Origin: Hyphomicrobium_A sp041659545
GTDB taxonomy: Bacteria; Pseudomonadota; Alphaproteobacteria; Rhizobiales; Hyphomicrobiaceae
Assembly: GCA_041659545.1 (NCBI GenBank)
Contig: JBAZYB010000001.1
Location: 149,628 to 213,627 of the forward strand
Direction of reading: 5' to 3'
Length of the DNA stretch: 64,000 nt
Positions within the stretch are counted from its first letter, which is position 1, and every line of letters starts with the position of its first letter. Under the pieces are notes generated by a model, which ran no database searches, had not been told where the DNA came from, and saw nothing but the letters and a program-made list of their open reading frames with translations. The position numbers and the translations under genes are program-made. Below are positions 27,272 to 35,900 of this stretch, piece after piece.

Positions 27272-28552
27272 GTGAAGCAATGTGGCTTGTCCGAGTATCC
27301 AGTGACTGAGAGCGATCTGGCGATTCCCGTAGACATCACTCCCGCGATCGAGTGTTTGCCGCTACGGGAAGCGCTGTTGTCTTACAGCGAGGCTCGCACA
27401 ATTCAATCCGACCCGGTGCGGTTGAGCGATTTGATTGCAACGCTCAACGAGCGGGCCCTTTACGACGTACCTGCCCTGTCCTCTTTCGCGGCAACACCGA
27501 GAACAACGAAGGAAGGCCTGCGTGATCATCAGGCGCTCTGGCTAAACAGGCTGGCTCTTGCGGATGAACTGTGGCTCAAGTACACGACGGGTACCACGGG
27601 ACCTCCTTTGCCCATTCCACAGACTGGCCTATTTCAGTTTGACCAGCTGTTTCTGGCGCCTTTGCGCGCTGCGAGACACCGCGCTCCGCACCTGAAGCCC
27701 AGCGCCACTATTCTGGCTCTCACCGACAATCCGGACTGCGAGACCGTGATTTGGCCCAACCCGTGGGGTGGGATGGTGTGCCAGTACTATTTTAGTGACG
27801 AACTAGCAGCCGCAACCGACCTGTCCCGCACGTTAGCGGAACTGGAGCCGGATCTAATAACGGCTAAACCGAGTCTCACTCAAAGGCTGGCGACCCTGTC
27901 CTTAACCGGCGAGCTGTCTGTGCCCTGTCCTATCTTGGTCAGCGGCGCCGACATCTCCGCTGTCGCAAAAACGTCTTACGAGCAGGCGCTGGGTGTCCAC
28001 GTAATCGAAGCGTTCGGACTGACGGAGACCGGACTCATCGCGTCAGATTGCAGCTGCGGAGGCGGCTTGGCCATAGACAGGGATGTCGCAATCGAGGTCT
28101 TGGACGGGGATGAGCGACCGGTCGCCATAGGCGAGTTTGGCGGTCTGATCTTGACGTCACTACGAAACAGCGTCTTGCCGATAGTCAGGTATGCCACCGG
28201 TGACACAGTGTCCATTGGCGAAGCGTCGCCTCAGTGCAACCGGGGGCAGCACATCGTGGCGATTGGAGGCCGATTATTGCGGCCGTTCCGTGGGCGCGAT
28301 GGACGACTGTTGCCGGCGGCCAGATTCCATTCGCTGTTTGCGAACTTCGAGATTACTGAGTTCCAAATGGTTCAAACGCATATCGGTCAATTGGACGTTG
28401 TAGTGCAGGGGCGGGACGGCGTTACGCTCGATGCGCGGGCGATTGAGGGCTGGATCGTCGCCCGGTCTTCGTGTGATGTCAGAGCTCGAGTGCGGCTCGA
28501 TACGGTAGATACATCCGGAAAATTTCAACGGTACGTGAGCATGATCGATTAA
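27272..28552 (+). CDS. PaaK/CapK-like adenylate-forming ligase
   Basis: 426 aa from GTG 27272. Compact ANL enzyme of the phenylacetate-CoA ligase group: WLKYTTGTTGPPLPI is the phosphate loop, EAFGLTETG the A5 motif, and RYATGDTV the hinge-region aspartate. A cysteine group (DCSCGGG, later QCNRG) resembles a metal-binding insertion seen in some relatives. It likely activates an aromatic acid, which would fit the adjacent DAHP synthase. Last gene of the biosynthetic run. Confidence 0.82.
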   Translation: MKQCGLSEYPVTESDLAIPVDITPAIECLPLREALLSYSEARTIQSDPVRLSDLIATLNERALYDVPALSSFAATPRTTKEGLRDHQALWLNRLALADELWLKYTTGTTGPPLPIPQTGLFQFDQLFLAPLRAARHRAPHLKPSATILALTDNPDCETVIWPNPWGGMVCQYYFSDELAAATDLSRTLAELEPDLITAKPSLTQRLATLSLTGELSVPCPILVSGADISAVAKTSYEQALGVHVIEAFGLTETGLIASDCSCGGGLAIDRDVAIEVLDGDERPVAIGEFGGLILTSLRNSVLPIVRYATGDTVSIGEASPQCNRGQHIVAIGGRLLRPFRGRDGRLLPAARFHSLFANFEITEFQMVQTHIGQLDVVVQGRDGVTLDARAIEGWIVARSSCDVRARVRLDTVDTSGKFQRYVSMID

Positions 28553-28578
28553 CAGAAGAACGGGTCACTGCCACGATG

Positions 28579-28603
28579 AAGCCGCGGCTGCCGTCCGCGG
28601 CTT
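28579..28603. terminator. Stem-loop after the biosynthetic cluster
   Basis: Perfect 9-bp inverted repeat AAGCCGCGG / CCGCGGCTT with a 7-base loop, 26 bases after the ligase stop. There is no T-tract afterwards, so an intrinsic terminator is possible but not typical. It may also act as an mRNA 3'-end stabiliser. Confidence 0.55.
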
Positions 28604-28657
28604 CGCTGCGTACGGGCAAGCCCTTCAGCCCCGTTCACGAGTCGAGATCGCTGAGCG

Positions 28658-28855
28658 TCAGTTTGGACATTGTTCCGCTCTCAACGCCGCGAGGGTGCGG
28701 ATCACGCCCGCGATCAACCCTAGGCACTGCGTGCAGGACGCAATGTGCTCCTCCAGCTTCGTTCGGTCCCGCCTTCCGAGCCCGCGATCGACGTACGCTG
28801 CCAGAGCCTCACAATCCGGACAGTCTTTTGCAGCCGTGGTATCGAGGCACAACAC
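28658..28855 (-). CDS. Zinc-finger anti-sigma-type small protein or fragment
   Basis: 65 aa. Matches the zf-HC2 anti-sigma zinc finger: CPDCEALAAYVDRGL, then LEEHIASCTQCLGLI, which contains the HxxxCxxC motif. Full anti-sigma factors continue with a membrane helix; this frame stops 13 residues after the finger. It lies in a region scarred by an insertion sequence, so it may be the remnant of a longer regulator. Confidence 0.5.
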   Translation of the reverse strand: MLCLDTTAAKDCPDCEALAAYVDRGLGRRDRTKLEEHIASCTQCLGLIAGVIRTLAALRAEQCPN

Positions 28856-28867
28856 GGTGGCAGTTGC

Positions 28868-29150
28868 CTAGAGCGCTTTCAGGTCTGCAAGCGTCACGCC
28901 GAACGCAACGCCAGCATTTAAGTAAGCAACGTTGAGCACCGCACAGAGGTGATCCACGGCCACTTCAATCTCGTCGCGGGCGGATGGCGGCTCGACTTGC
29001 GTCAGCGCGGCATCCAGGGCCGTCCTGACAGCGCCCAGGTCCAAATACTTGATGGCGACGCCATCGATCTCGTTGAACAGTTGATCGTCGGACAGTGGCA
29101 GGGCGCTGCGAACAGGAATCCGAATTCTTGCGAGCTGTCCCAGTTTGCGT
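28868..29150 (-). pseudogene. C-terminal gene fragment cut by an IS end
   Basis: On the minus strand the last about 94 codons read as plausible protein (LPLSDDQLFNEIDGVAIKYL ... LNVAYLNAGVAFGV), ending at 28868. Upstream the frame runs straight into the seven repeats of the IS end at 29151, where the reading becomes repetitive. No start with a ribosome-binding site is seen on the gene side of that boundary. I read it as the 3' end of an unidentified gene interrupted by the insertion. Confidence 0.45.
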
Positions 29151-29306
29151 ATTCCGGTCCATCGTGAACACTCATTCCGTTTCAACGTGAACCCCGATTC
29201 CGCTGATGCTGAACAGCGATTCCGGCCATCGTGAACACCCATTCCGGTCATGGTGAACACGGATTCCGGTGATCGTGAACGGCGAATCCGGGTGATCTGA
29301 ACACTC
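29151..29306. repeat. Seven tandem 22-23 bp repeats of an IS21-type terminus
   Basis: Seven consecutive degenerate units beginning ATTCCG and containing TGAAC, starting at 29151, 29174, 29197, 29219, 29241, 29263 and 29285. Consensus is close to ATTCCGGTCATCGTGAACAC. IS21-family elements carry multiple short repeats at their ends that bind the IstA transposase, and an istA-like gene follows 54 bases downstream. Confidence 0.8.
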
Positions 29307-29359
29307 ATCGGGCGTTGTGCGCGATCCTGAGGGGTTTCCCGCAAGGAGGGACCCCCTGG

Positions 29360-30280
29360 ATGGCAGCCCCACGGCTACTGATGAGACGACTCCGCGAATT
29401 ACTCCGTCTGAAATACGAGGCCGGCCTGACCCACCGGGCGATTGCCCAGGCGTGTGCCGTGGGCCTGGCACGGTGTCGGCGTATCTGGCCCGCGCGACCG
29501 CCGGCGGGCGTGACGTGGCCGCTGCCCGCCGATCTGGACGACGCGGCCCTGGAGGCGCGGCTGTTTGCGCGCCCGGCCGACCCGGCCCGTCTCGACCGCA
29601 CCGTCCCGGCGTGGCCGCACCTGCACCAAGAACTCAAACGGCCCGGGGTCACCCTGCAGCTGCTGTGGACGGAGTATCGCGGCGCGCACCCGACGGGCTA
29701 CGCCTACGGCCAGTTTTGCGAGCGCCATCGCCGCTGGGCGCGAGTGCTCAAGCCGTCGATGCGCCAGGTGCATCGCGCCGACGAGAAACTCTTTGTCGAT
29801 TTCTCTGGCAAGCGGCCGGCGCTGGTCGACGCGACGACGGGCGAACTCGTCCTCGTCGAGCTCTTCGTCGGTGTGCTCGGGGCGAGCGGTCTGATCTATG
29901 CGGAGGCCACGCGGAGCCAGGACTTGGCGTCGTGGGTGGGCGCGCACGTGCGCATGGTCGAGTACTACGGCGGGAGTCCCGCGATCTGGGTGCCGGATAA
30001 TTTGAAGAGCGGCGTGATGTCGGGGAACCAAGTCCTCTATCGGAATCTTCGTCTTGTGACGCGCAGTGACAGCCAGGACGGCAAGCCATTCAAACAGGGC
30101 GATGTGACTGAGGTGCTCGGCATTTTCAGCGTCCACCTCGGCAAGGCGTGGCAGATCGCTGCTCCGGCGAACGGCCAGTCACAAGCAGTATCGGTCGCCG
30201 AGGCCCTTGAGTTCTTCGTCTTCACTCGCGCCGCGCAGAAGGCAGTCATGAACAGCAAATGTGTTCCTGAGGGTTCGTAG
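29360..30280 (+). pseudogene. istA: IS21-family transposase IstA, truncated and probably frameshifted
   Basis: ATG 29360 has an AAGGAGGG box. The N-terminal HTH (GLTHRAIAQACAVG) continues best in another frame (GTVSAYLARATAGG, about 29467-29505) before the first frame resumes at VTWPLPADL. That implies two compensating indels or sequence errors. The DDE catalytic core starts with LFVDFSGKR and reaches VPDNLKSGV (second Asp). Homology then ends near 30015 and about 88 unrelated codons follow to a stop. Full IstA is around 500 aa and there is no istB, so the element is dead. Confidence 0.75.
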
Positions 30281-30752
30281 TGTGCCCCGATGAGTCCATC
30301 AAGTCAGGCGACCTTGCGGGGCTGGGTGACCATTCGGCCAAGGGATGGGCCGAGGCAGGTCCCTCTTCGTCTGCCATGGACCAGACTGTCGCCCGCTAAG
30401 TGACAAGGTTCTGGCTGAGAGGCGAGGCCACTCAGCCAACGTGCACTCCGTCGGAGTGGAACTAGCGGCAGAGGATGGCAGAAGACGGAAGAAGGTGGCA
30501 GAGGATGGAAGCTATTGGCAGATGGGTGCGAAGCAGGGAGACGAGGTTCGGGCTCTTCCGATTTCTGCCGTGCTCTGCCGCCTTCTGCCAAGCACTGCTG
30601 TTTCTGCTAGTTAGCGGCGCGGCTGCTCTTCTGCGTACTGCCATGCTCTGCCGCCTGATGCCGGCAAATATTCTTGAATGACACTCGAAATGTCACTCGT
30701 TTCGGTCGTCTCACATGAACCCAGTTCGGCCAACAAAGCGCGATAATCTTAC
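30281..30752. repeat. Non-coding stretch with GGCAGAGGATGG-type repeats
   Basis: No convincing gene. Two exact GGCAGAGGATGG copies (30467-30478 and 30497-30508) lie among related GGCAGA words. The second half (about 30565-30660) is rich in the complementary CTCTGCCG/TTCTGCC words, so the region could fold on itself. A small hairpin CACTCC-GTC-GGAGTG is at 30444-30458. It looks like a dispersed intergenic repeat family. Confidence 0.5.
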
Positions 30753-31409
30753 GTGGACTTGAACGTCGCGAAAGCGATGCTCCAAACGATTCGTATTGAG
30801 CAAGAACGTCGGCTCAATAGTGATTCGAGCGACCTGGAAGCGGAACTCGCGCAATGGTCTGAGACAGATCTGCCATTTCTCAACGAGCTGGCGTTGCTCC
30901 TCTTGGCTGCCGTGTGGCACGGAGTCGAGCGCGAGTTGATATGGCTCGCCGCAGGTCACAGGGCAGGGGGCTGCGAACTTCACAGCAAGAGTCACAAGGC
31001 ACTGATAGGAGCGCAGCAACGAGCATTTGGCAAACGCCGCCAGGAGTTTATCGCCGAGTTCGCCCTTACCGAACTGGCGCAGTGGCCAACGATCGAAATG
31101 CTGCGGCTACTTGCGAATTCGTACAAGCACGAGTCCTCACGAAGGCCGCGAACTGAACTGTTAACGCACCTTGGGCTTTGCACTGTTGTTCAGCGCAAGC
31201 CCCTCAAGATTGTCTATGGCCCGCTCCCGGACAGCCTCCTCTTTAGGCGCGGGTTGGCGAAGTGGCTTGAATTGGACGCCGGATGCGACTATTGCTCCAT
31301 CGTTGAGGAAGTCATTCGCAGAGTCGAGCAGTTCCTCGCGGCCGCCAACGATGCTATTCCTCAGCACACCGCATTCGGCAGGGTATCGCTCAGGAGCTTT
31401 GAGGGATGA
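30753..31409 (+). CDS. Unknown protein upstream of the NERD-ATPase gene
   Basis: 218 aa from GTG 30753; not recognised. Predominantly helical with an acidic N-terminus. RLLANSYKHESSRR at about 118-131 is faintly like the basic/polar NxxxH element of HEPN-type ribonucleases, but this is a weak resemblance only. It is followed by a second unknown gene and the large nuclease/ATPase, all on the same strand, so the three may form one defence operon. Confidence 0.6.
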   Translation: MDLNVAKAMLQTIRIEQERRLNSDSSDLEAELAQWSETDLPFLNELALLLLAAVWHGVERELIWLAAGHRAGGCELHSKSHKALIGAQQRAFGKRRQEFIAEFALTELAQWPTIEMLRLLANSYKHESSRRPRTELLTHLGLCTVVQRKPLKIVYGPLPDSLLFRRGLAKWLELDAGCDYCSIVEEVIRRVEQFLAAANDAIPQHTAFGRVSLRSFEG

Positions 31410-31460
31410 GACGTCAACGACCAAGCCGTCTCTGTTCAACTCGATAAAGGAAGCATAGTC

Positions 31461-32378
31461 GTGTCCGCCTCACCATTCTTGCGTTCCTTCGCCCCGGAAA
31501 CGTGGAGCTACGCCCGGAAGTTTAGGGAGTTTATGGGACCCCCGTTCAGACTCGATCAGGAGTTGAGAACAGGAACATCGGCAGTCCTAAGCCACCGGGA
31601 TAAGTATGAGTTGCTCGCTGCGATCGCGACAGACCTTGCGGCGCGCATCGACCGTGACGAAGTAGAACTCGATACACAGGGGTATAGCCCGGCTCTCGGA
31701 ACCCGGTCGTTCGCCGCGCTGTTCGAAACGCTCGTCGCCGAGCAATACGGCATTCTGGATGGCCTTCGGCGGGCTGCCACGTCCGTCTTTGAGAACGTCC
31801 GCAACTTGCCCCAGGGTTCAACCAAGAGATTTTTTGAACTCGCCGGAAGAGGTGTGTACGGCACACCCCGCGCAGATCATCCTTTGGCGGCAGCATTCCC
31901 AGAATTGACGATGGCGTTAGCCCAAGCACACGGTTCGTGGTTCCCGCTACTGCGTCAGGTGCGAACGCTAACAACGCATGGCGAAATCGGCTCGTGCTAT
32001 AGAGACCGGGCGGGTGTCGCGATCTCGTATCGGCACCGAGCGATCCGAGAGGTCTTCGTTCCGGACGCCGTCCATTGGCTCAACGAAACCTCCGCTCACA
32101 TTTTCCAACTGACGGAGTTGTTCTATCGCGGTTGCTATCTTGCCCTGGAGCCGGCCGAGCGCGCGATGGCCTGCGGCATGCACAACGGATTGCTCTACGA
32201 GAGATTCGTCTCGCCGTCGCCAGCCATATCCCTCAACGACGGCCGATGTCTGTCGCGCGGCTGGTTTGAGATCAGGCCCGGCGCGGAATGCCCAATGCGC
32301 CTTTCCTGCAGTGCCTATTTGCGCCCAGTTCCACAGCTTGAGCGCGAGGCTCACTACGGCGTCATCTCGAGGAGCTGA
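31461..32378 (+). CDS. Unknown protein, second gene of the putative defence operon
   Basis: 305 aa from GTG 31461, with an AAAGGAAG purine stretch upstream. I recognise no family. Features: basic/aromatic N-terminus (WSYARKFREFMGPPF), a histidine-containing centre (VRTLTTHGEIGSCYRD) and a cysteine-containing C-terminus. No signal peptide or membrane helix. It lies 51 bases after the first unknown gene and 154 bases before the NERD-ATPase gene, consistent with joint function. Confidence 0.6.
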   Translation: MSASPFLRSFAPETWSYARKFREFMGPPFRLDQELRTGTSAVLSHRDKYELLAAIATDLAARIDRDEVELDTQGYSPALGTRSFAALFETLVAEQYGILDGLRRAATSVFENVRNLPQGSTKRFFELAGRGVYGTPRADHPLAAAFPELTMALAQAHGSWFPLLRQVRTLTTHGEIGSCYRDRAGVAISYRHRAIREVFVPDAVHWLNETSAHIFQLTELFYRGCYLALEPAERAMACGMHNGLLYERFVSPSPAISLNDGRCLSRGWFEIRPGAECPMRLSCSAYLRPVPQLEREAHYGVISRS

Positions 32379-32532
32379 CTCTCGCAGTCGCGTCAGCACA
32401 AGGACATCGTCCAGGAGGGCAACGAGTCGCCCATCCGCGCGCTGGTTTCTCAGTTCCGACGGATTGATAATGAGGCGTATCCTGACTAATGTATAGCCCG
32501 CGTAAGCTTCCGTCTGCAGCATCCCGAGAACT

Positions 32533-35007
32533 ATGAAAATCGTTATCGGTTCCGACTCGTTGTTGAAGGCGCGCGACTGGTTCGGGTCTCCACAACATAA
32601 TTCTCTGTTCGTTGACATAGTCAGTTGGGCGACGGCCCGCGAACCGACGTGGGGCCAATGCGCCTTCTTTGTTGAGGTCGACATACCGGGCAACGGTCGG
32701 ACCAAGGCTACGAATGTCGACCTAATCCTCGCGTTCTCAAGCCGAGTCGCGGTGTGTGAGATCAAGCACTACCGGAGCCTCAGCCGCGCTCAGGATTCGT
32801 TAAGCGACTCCCTGGATCAATGCCGCACGAACGCTGACTTGGTGAAGGAGCACCTTTCACTAGCGCATATCTTGCCGGAGCAAGCGATTAGGCCGTTCCT
32901 GTTCCTGCCCGCTTTGAACAGCAAGGAGATCACTGCGTTAGTAGACGAACAACTGTTGAAGAGTTCGTTACGGCACATCGCCATCGCTGGCGGCGGCGAC
33001 TGTCGCGAAGAGCCAGTGATGAAGAATGGCCATCCTGTGTTCTTTCCTCGAGCGCTGGACGGTCGACTTGGCCAAATTAGAGCAGCAGATCGACGGTTCT
33101 ATAGAAATGGGGCCGAGGTGTTTCTCGAGAACCTCGTCAATCCTCGAGTACACGTGTTTGCTGCGTTGGATCAGGCCATCGAGTACGTGCGCACCCAGGC
33201 TGACACTGCGCATCGGCTTCGCCTACCCATCGGTCACGTTAGCAACCTCAGGCCAGAATCGATGCAACGCGCCCAGGAAGCCCTCGCGAACTTTGGCGTC
33301 GTCGAAATCTGCGCACCGTTTGGGGTCGGGAAGTCTGCCTTTATCAAGGAATTGATTTACACGGTTGCCCAACAGTCTTCTACTCGGATTCGCCTTGCGG
33401 CAATCAGTATCGAAGGTGTGACGTCGATAACCGAACTAACACGCAGGTTTGTGTTCGCGTTTGACCTGGACTCCAAGCCCGACACCGATGAAGACAAGTT
33501 AACGGCGCAGCTATTTGAGGTGGAGGGCATCGCGTGGATTACGTCGTACGGATCGGAAGCGACAGTCGCGGTCCGACGGCTCATCGACTCTGCGCTGGCG
33601 ACTTCTGATCGTCGTTGTAAGTTTATTGTCGAGTCGAAGATTCCACTTCATCCATACACTCGGGAGAGTGGAACACGAAAATTCAACATTCATTTCACTG
33701 AACTTCGTGCCGGTGCTATAGGCAAGATCGTGGAGTTCAATGCTGCTGGCAATCCGGACTTTCCATTAGCGGCAATGAAAGGATGGAAGAATCCACGTTT
33801 GGCACTTGCGCGGTGGCAGTCACCGAGTCTGGAAGAGGAGTCGCCTGAACTGGTCCACGAGTTTTCGTGGTTCAACGAGATCTTTCAGGGAATTGAAAGA
33901 GACGTAGCGACCTTTCTGATTTGCTTGTTGGACGATGTGCCAATCGAGCTCGAGTTGACGTTGATCGAGGAGATTGCCGCCGAGACATTTCCGTCCGAGT
34001 TACCCGCTACGATTCGCCGCGCCTTGCGCAGAGTCAAGAATCACCTCGACGACGGACAGTTGGTTGGGCTGAGGAGCTACATTTCAAGAGACCTAGAGAA
34101 GGATCTAGGCAATCTACCAAAACACACAGTCTTGGTAGTGACCGGCGTCCATTCGACGTTGGCAGAATATGTTCGTCAACATTCCGATCACGTGCTGTTA
34201 GCGCAGTTCAATAAGCAGATAACGGCTGCACTCGAGCATCGTGTCGGAATTCGAGCGACGGCAGATCTAATTCTGAAACTCCGCCGGGGCGACTTGGGTG
34301 CTTTCTGCGAATCGGTGTATCGCCGTGGTTACTTCGGGGCAGCGATGATTGTGCCTTGGCTTGACAAACATGGTCTGCAACGCGACGCCTATCTAGCGAG
34401 GTTCTGCCGATTTGCTAATTACGCTTTTCGGCGTCGGCAGAATGGTAAGCCCATGCCTAAAGCGTCGGTCCTTGGGGAACCATTCAATGGCTCTAAACTC
34501 GATGAATACCTATGGGCGGTGGTTCGGTTGGTAGCTTCGTGTCTCGAAGGAGAACAGCCGGACTTGAAAAAATTCGCAGTCGAAGCGAAAGAGTGTGATG
34601 ATCCGAATATAGCCGTTGAAGCGCTCTGCTGGCTTCACGACCTCAGCACCTGGCCACCCCAACGGTCGCGGGAGCAGAGTTGGCAGTTCATAGCTCTATT
34701 CCAGAGTTATGTGAACGAAAGTCGAATGACGCGTCCGAACAGAATGTTCTTGCTGTCCTGTTACATCTTTTCAATACGCCAACTTGGACGCGACGCCACT
34801 TTGCAGCAGCAGTCGATGCTGACGAATCTTTATGGTGAGTTCTTCAGAACTGCGACGACCGGGATGTGCGATTTCACGGAAGCTTCGCTGATGCGAGAGT
34901 CGTATAAGCGAGTGAGGCTATTGTTATCACGGCGGATGCAGCCACGAGCCCTCGATGTGTTCGAGGATGACGGGAACCCTAACTTTTCGACTTCAATTGG
35001 GCCCTGA
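32533..35007 (+). CDS. NERD-type nuclease fused to a P-loop (STAND-like) NTPase
   Basis: 824 aa. The N-terminal about 90 residues look like a PD-(D/E)XK/NERD nuclease: ATNVDLILAF (Asp63) then VAVCEIKHY (Glu76, Lys78). A linker leads to Walker A APFGVGKSAF at 261-270. After that come helical regions up to the C-terminus with no assigned repeats, in the position where STAND proteins carry sensor domains. Such effector-NTPase-sensor proteins are anti-phage systems, nuclease activation being triggered by a sensed phage component. Function here is inferred from architecture. Confidence 0.7.
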   Translation: MKIVIGSDSLLKARDWFGSPQHNSLFVDIVSWATAREPTWGQCAFFVEVDIPGNGRTKATNVDLILAFSSRVAVCEIKHYRSLSRAQDSLSDSLDQCRTNADLVKEHLSLAHILPEQAIRPFLFLPALNSKEITALVDEQLLKSSLRHIAIAGGGDCREEPVMKNGHPVFFPRALDGRLGQIRAADRRFYRNGAEVFLENLVNPRVHVFAALDQAIEYVRTQADTAHRLRLPIGHVSNLRPESMQRAQEALANFGVVEICAPFGVGKSAFIKELIYTVAQQSSTRIRLAAISIEGVTSITELTRRFVFAFDLDSKPDTDEDKLTAQLFEVEGIAWITSYGSEATVAVRRLIDSALATSDRRCKFIVESKIPLHPYTRESGTRKFNIHFTELRAGAIGKIVEFNAAGNPDFPLAAMKGWKNPRLALARWQSPSLEEESPELVHEFSWFNEIFQGIERDVATFLICLLDDVPIELELTLIEEIAAETFPSELPATIRRALRRVKNHLDDGQLVGLRSYISRDLEKDLGNLPKHTVLVVTGVHSTLAEYVRQHSDHVLLAQFNKQITAALEHRVGIRATADLILKLRRGDLGAFCESVYRRGYFGAAMIVPWLDKHGLQRDAYLARFCRFANYAFRRRQNGKPMPKASVLGEPFNGSKLDEYLWAVVRLVASCLEGEQPDLKKFAVEAKECDDPNIAVEALCWLHDLSTWPPQRSREQSWQFIALFQSYVNESRMTRPNRMFLLSCYIFSIRQLGRDATLQQQSMLTNLYGEFFRTATTGMCDFTEASLMRESYKRVRLLLSRRMQPRALDVFEDDGNPNFSTSIGP

Positions 35008-35239
35008 TTGCGGCCAGGACAGACTCCAGTAGGTGGAAGCGCTCAACGGTGCCGTCGTAATCGTCGGCGGTCTGCGGGTTACGCTTCATCACCTCTAGCC
35101 TGTCTTGAAACTCTACCAACTCACGATGAAGGACGACAAGGACAGCATCGAGTTGTCGCTCAGAGAGTTCTAGTTGAACTAGTCTCGGTGGTTCTTTCTC
35201 TTCGTTGGAATTGAACCCTCGTCGTTCCGGGTTACTCAT
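34979..35239 (-). CDS. Small acidic/coiled hypothetical protein
   Basis: 86 aa, convergent with the NERD-ATPase gene and overlapping its end by 29 bases. Charged and helical: LSERQLDAVLVVLHRELVEFQ and RFHLLESVLAAIRAQL suggest a two-helix hairpin or coiled coil. No family recognised. No strong ribosome-binding site is visible. Confidence 0.5.
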   Translation of the reverse strand: MSNPERRGFNSNEEKEPPRLVQLELSERQLDAVLVVLHRELVEFQDRLEVMKRNPQTADDYDGTVERFHLLESVLAAIRAQLKSKS

Positions 35240-35314
35240 TCAGCGGGTGGTTAATTCATGTATCTACCTCATTATAAATCACTTATGTCACTGCGGCAAG
35301 AGTCTACCATCGGG

Positions 35315-35785
35315 CTAGGCGGCGCGCTCGTCTTGATCGGAGTCGTGCGACTTCCGCCCTGCAGCCTTCATCCGTTTCCAAGCGTCGTGTTCTGCAAGCC
35401 ACCACGAATCGAGTTCCGGGTGCCTGCGCCGTAAGACATGCAACCGTTGAGAGATCGCCTGGGGCTTCTTGTCTTCCCTAACTGCGACTTCGCGCAAGCT
35501 CAACGGAGGATCGTGAAGAAAGACCGCCTCGAGTAGGGCGACATTCTGAGTGGAAAGCTTCGGTGCAATCGCGGCGATGTAGGTTCGCCGCCAGTCGATC
35601 ATTGATTCATGAGTCGCCACCGAGTCGCTGAGACTGGTGCGACCGCGACCAACTGCGTCGACTTCGCCAACCGCACAATAAATAGAGTGTGCGCCAGTGG
35701 TCCGGCGCCTCATCGGAATCGGATTTCCGTTGAGGTCCGCAGCTAGATAGCGGTCAAGACTATGCAGACTGACAATCTTCGGCAT
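35315..35785 (-). CDS. Sigma-region-4-like HTH protein
   Basis: 156 aa, ATG at 35785 with a GGAGGG box. The segment LSTQNVALLEAVFLHDPPLSLREVAVRE followed by KPQAISQRLHVLRRR has the spacing of a sigma-70 region 4 / LuxR-type helix-turn-helix. N-terminal part is not recognised. Lying 3' of the BIL operon on the same strand, it could be a regulator, but is separated from it by 115 bases. Confidence 0.6.
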   Translation of the reverse strand: MPKIVSLHSLDRYLAADLNGNPIPMRRRTTGAHSIYCAVGEVDAVGRGRTSLSDSVATHESMIDWRRTYIAAIAPKLSTQNVALLEAVFLHDPPLSLREVAVREDKKPQAISQRLHVLRRRHPELDSWWLAEHDAWKRMKAAGRKSHDSDQDERAA

Positions 35786-35900
35786 TCAGGCACCCTCCAT
35801 GGTTAGGTGGGTTTTCAGAGGTTGCCTGTTGTCTGCGTCTAGCCGACCGCTCTACATAATAGACCAAGTGGCAAGGGCGAGGCCTGACCTTGCCGCAAGT

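Noticed and set aside
28576..28935. Plus-strand frame of 119 codons after the cluster
   Set aside because: Begins in a stem-loop and overlaps the zinc-finger gene on the other strand, which has a recognisable motif.
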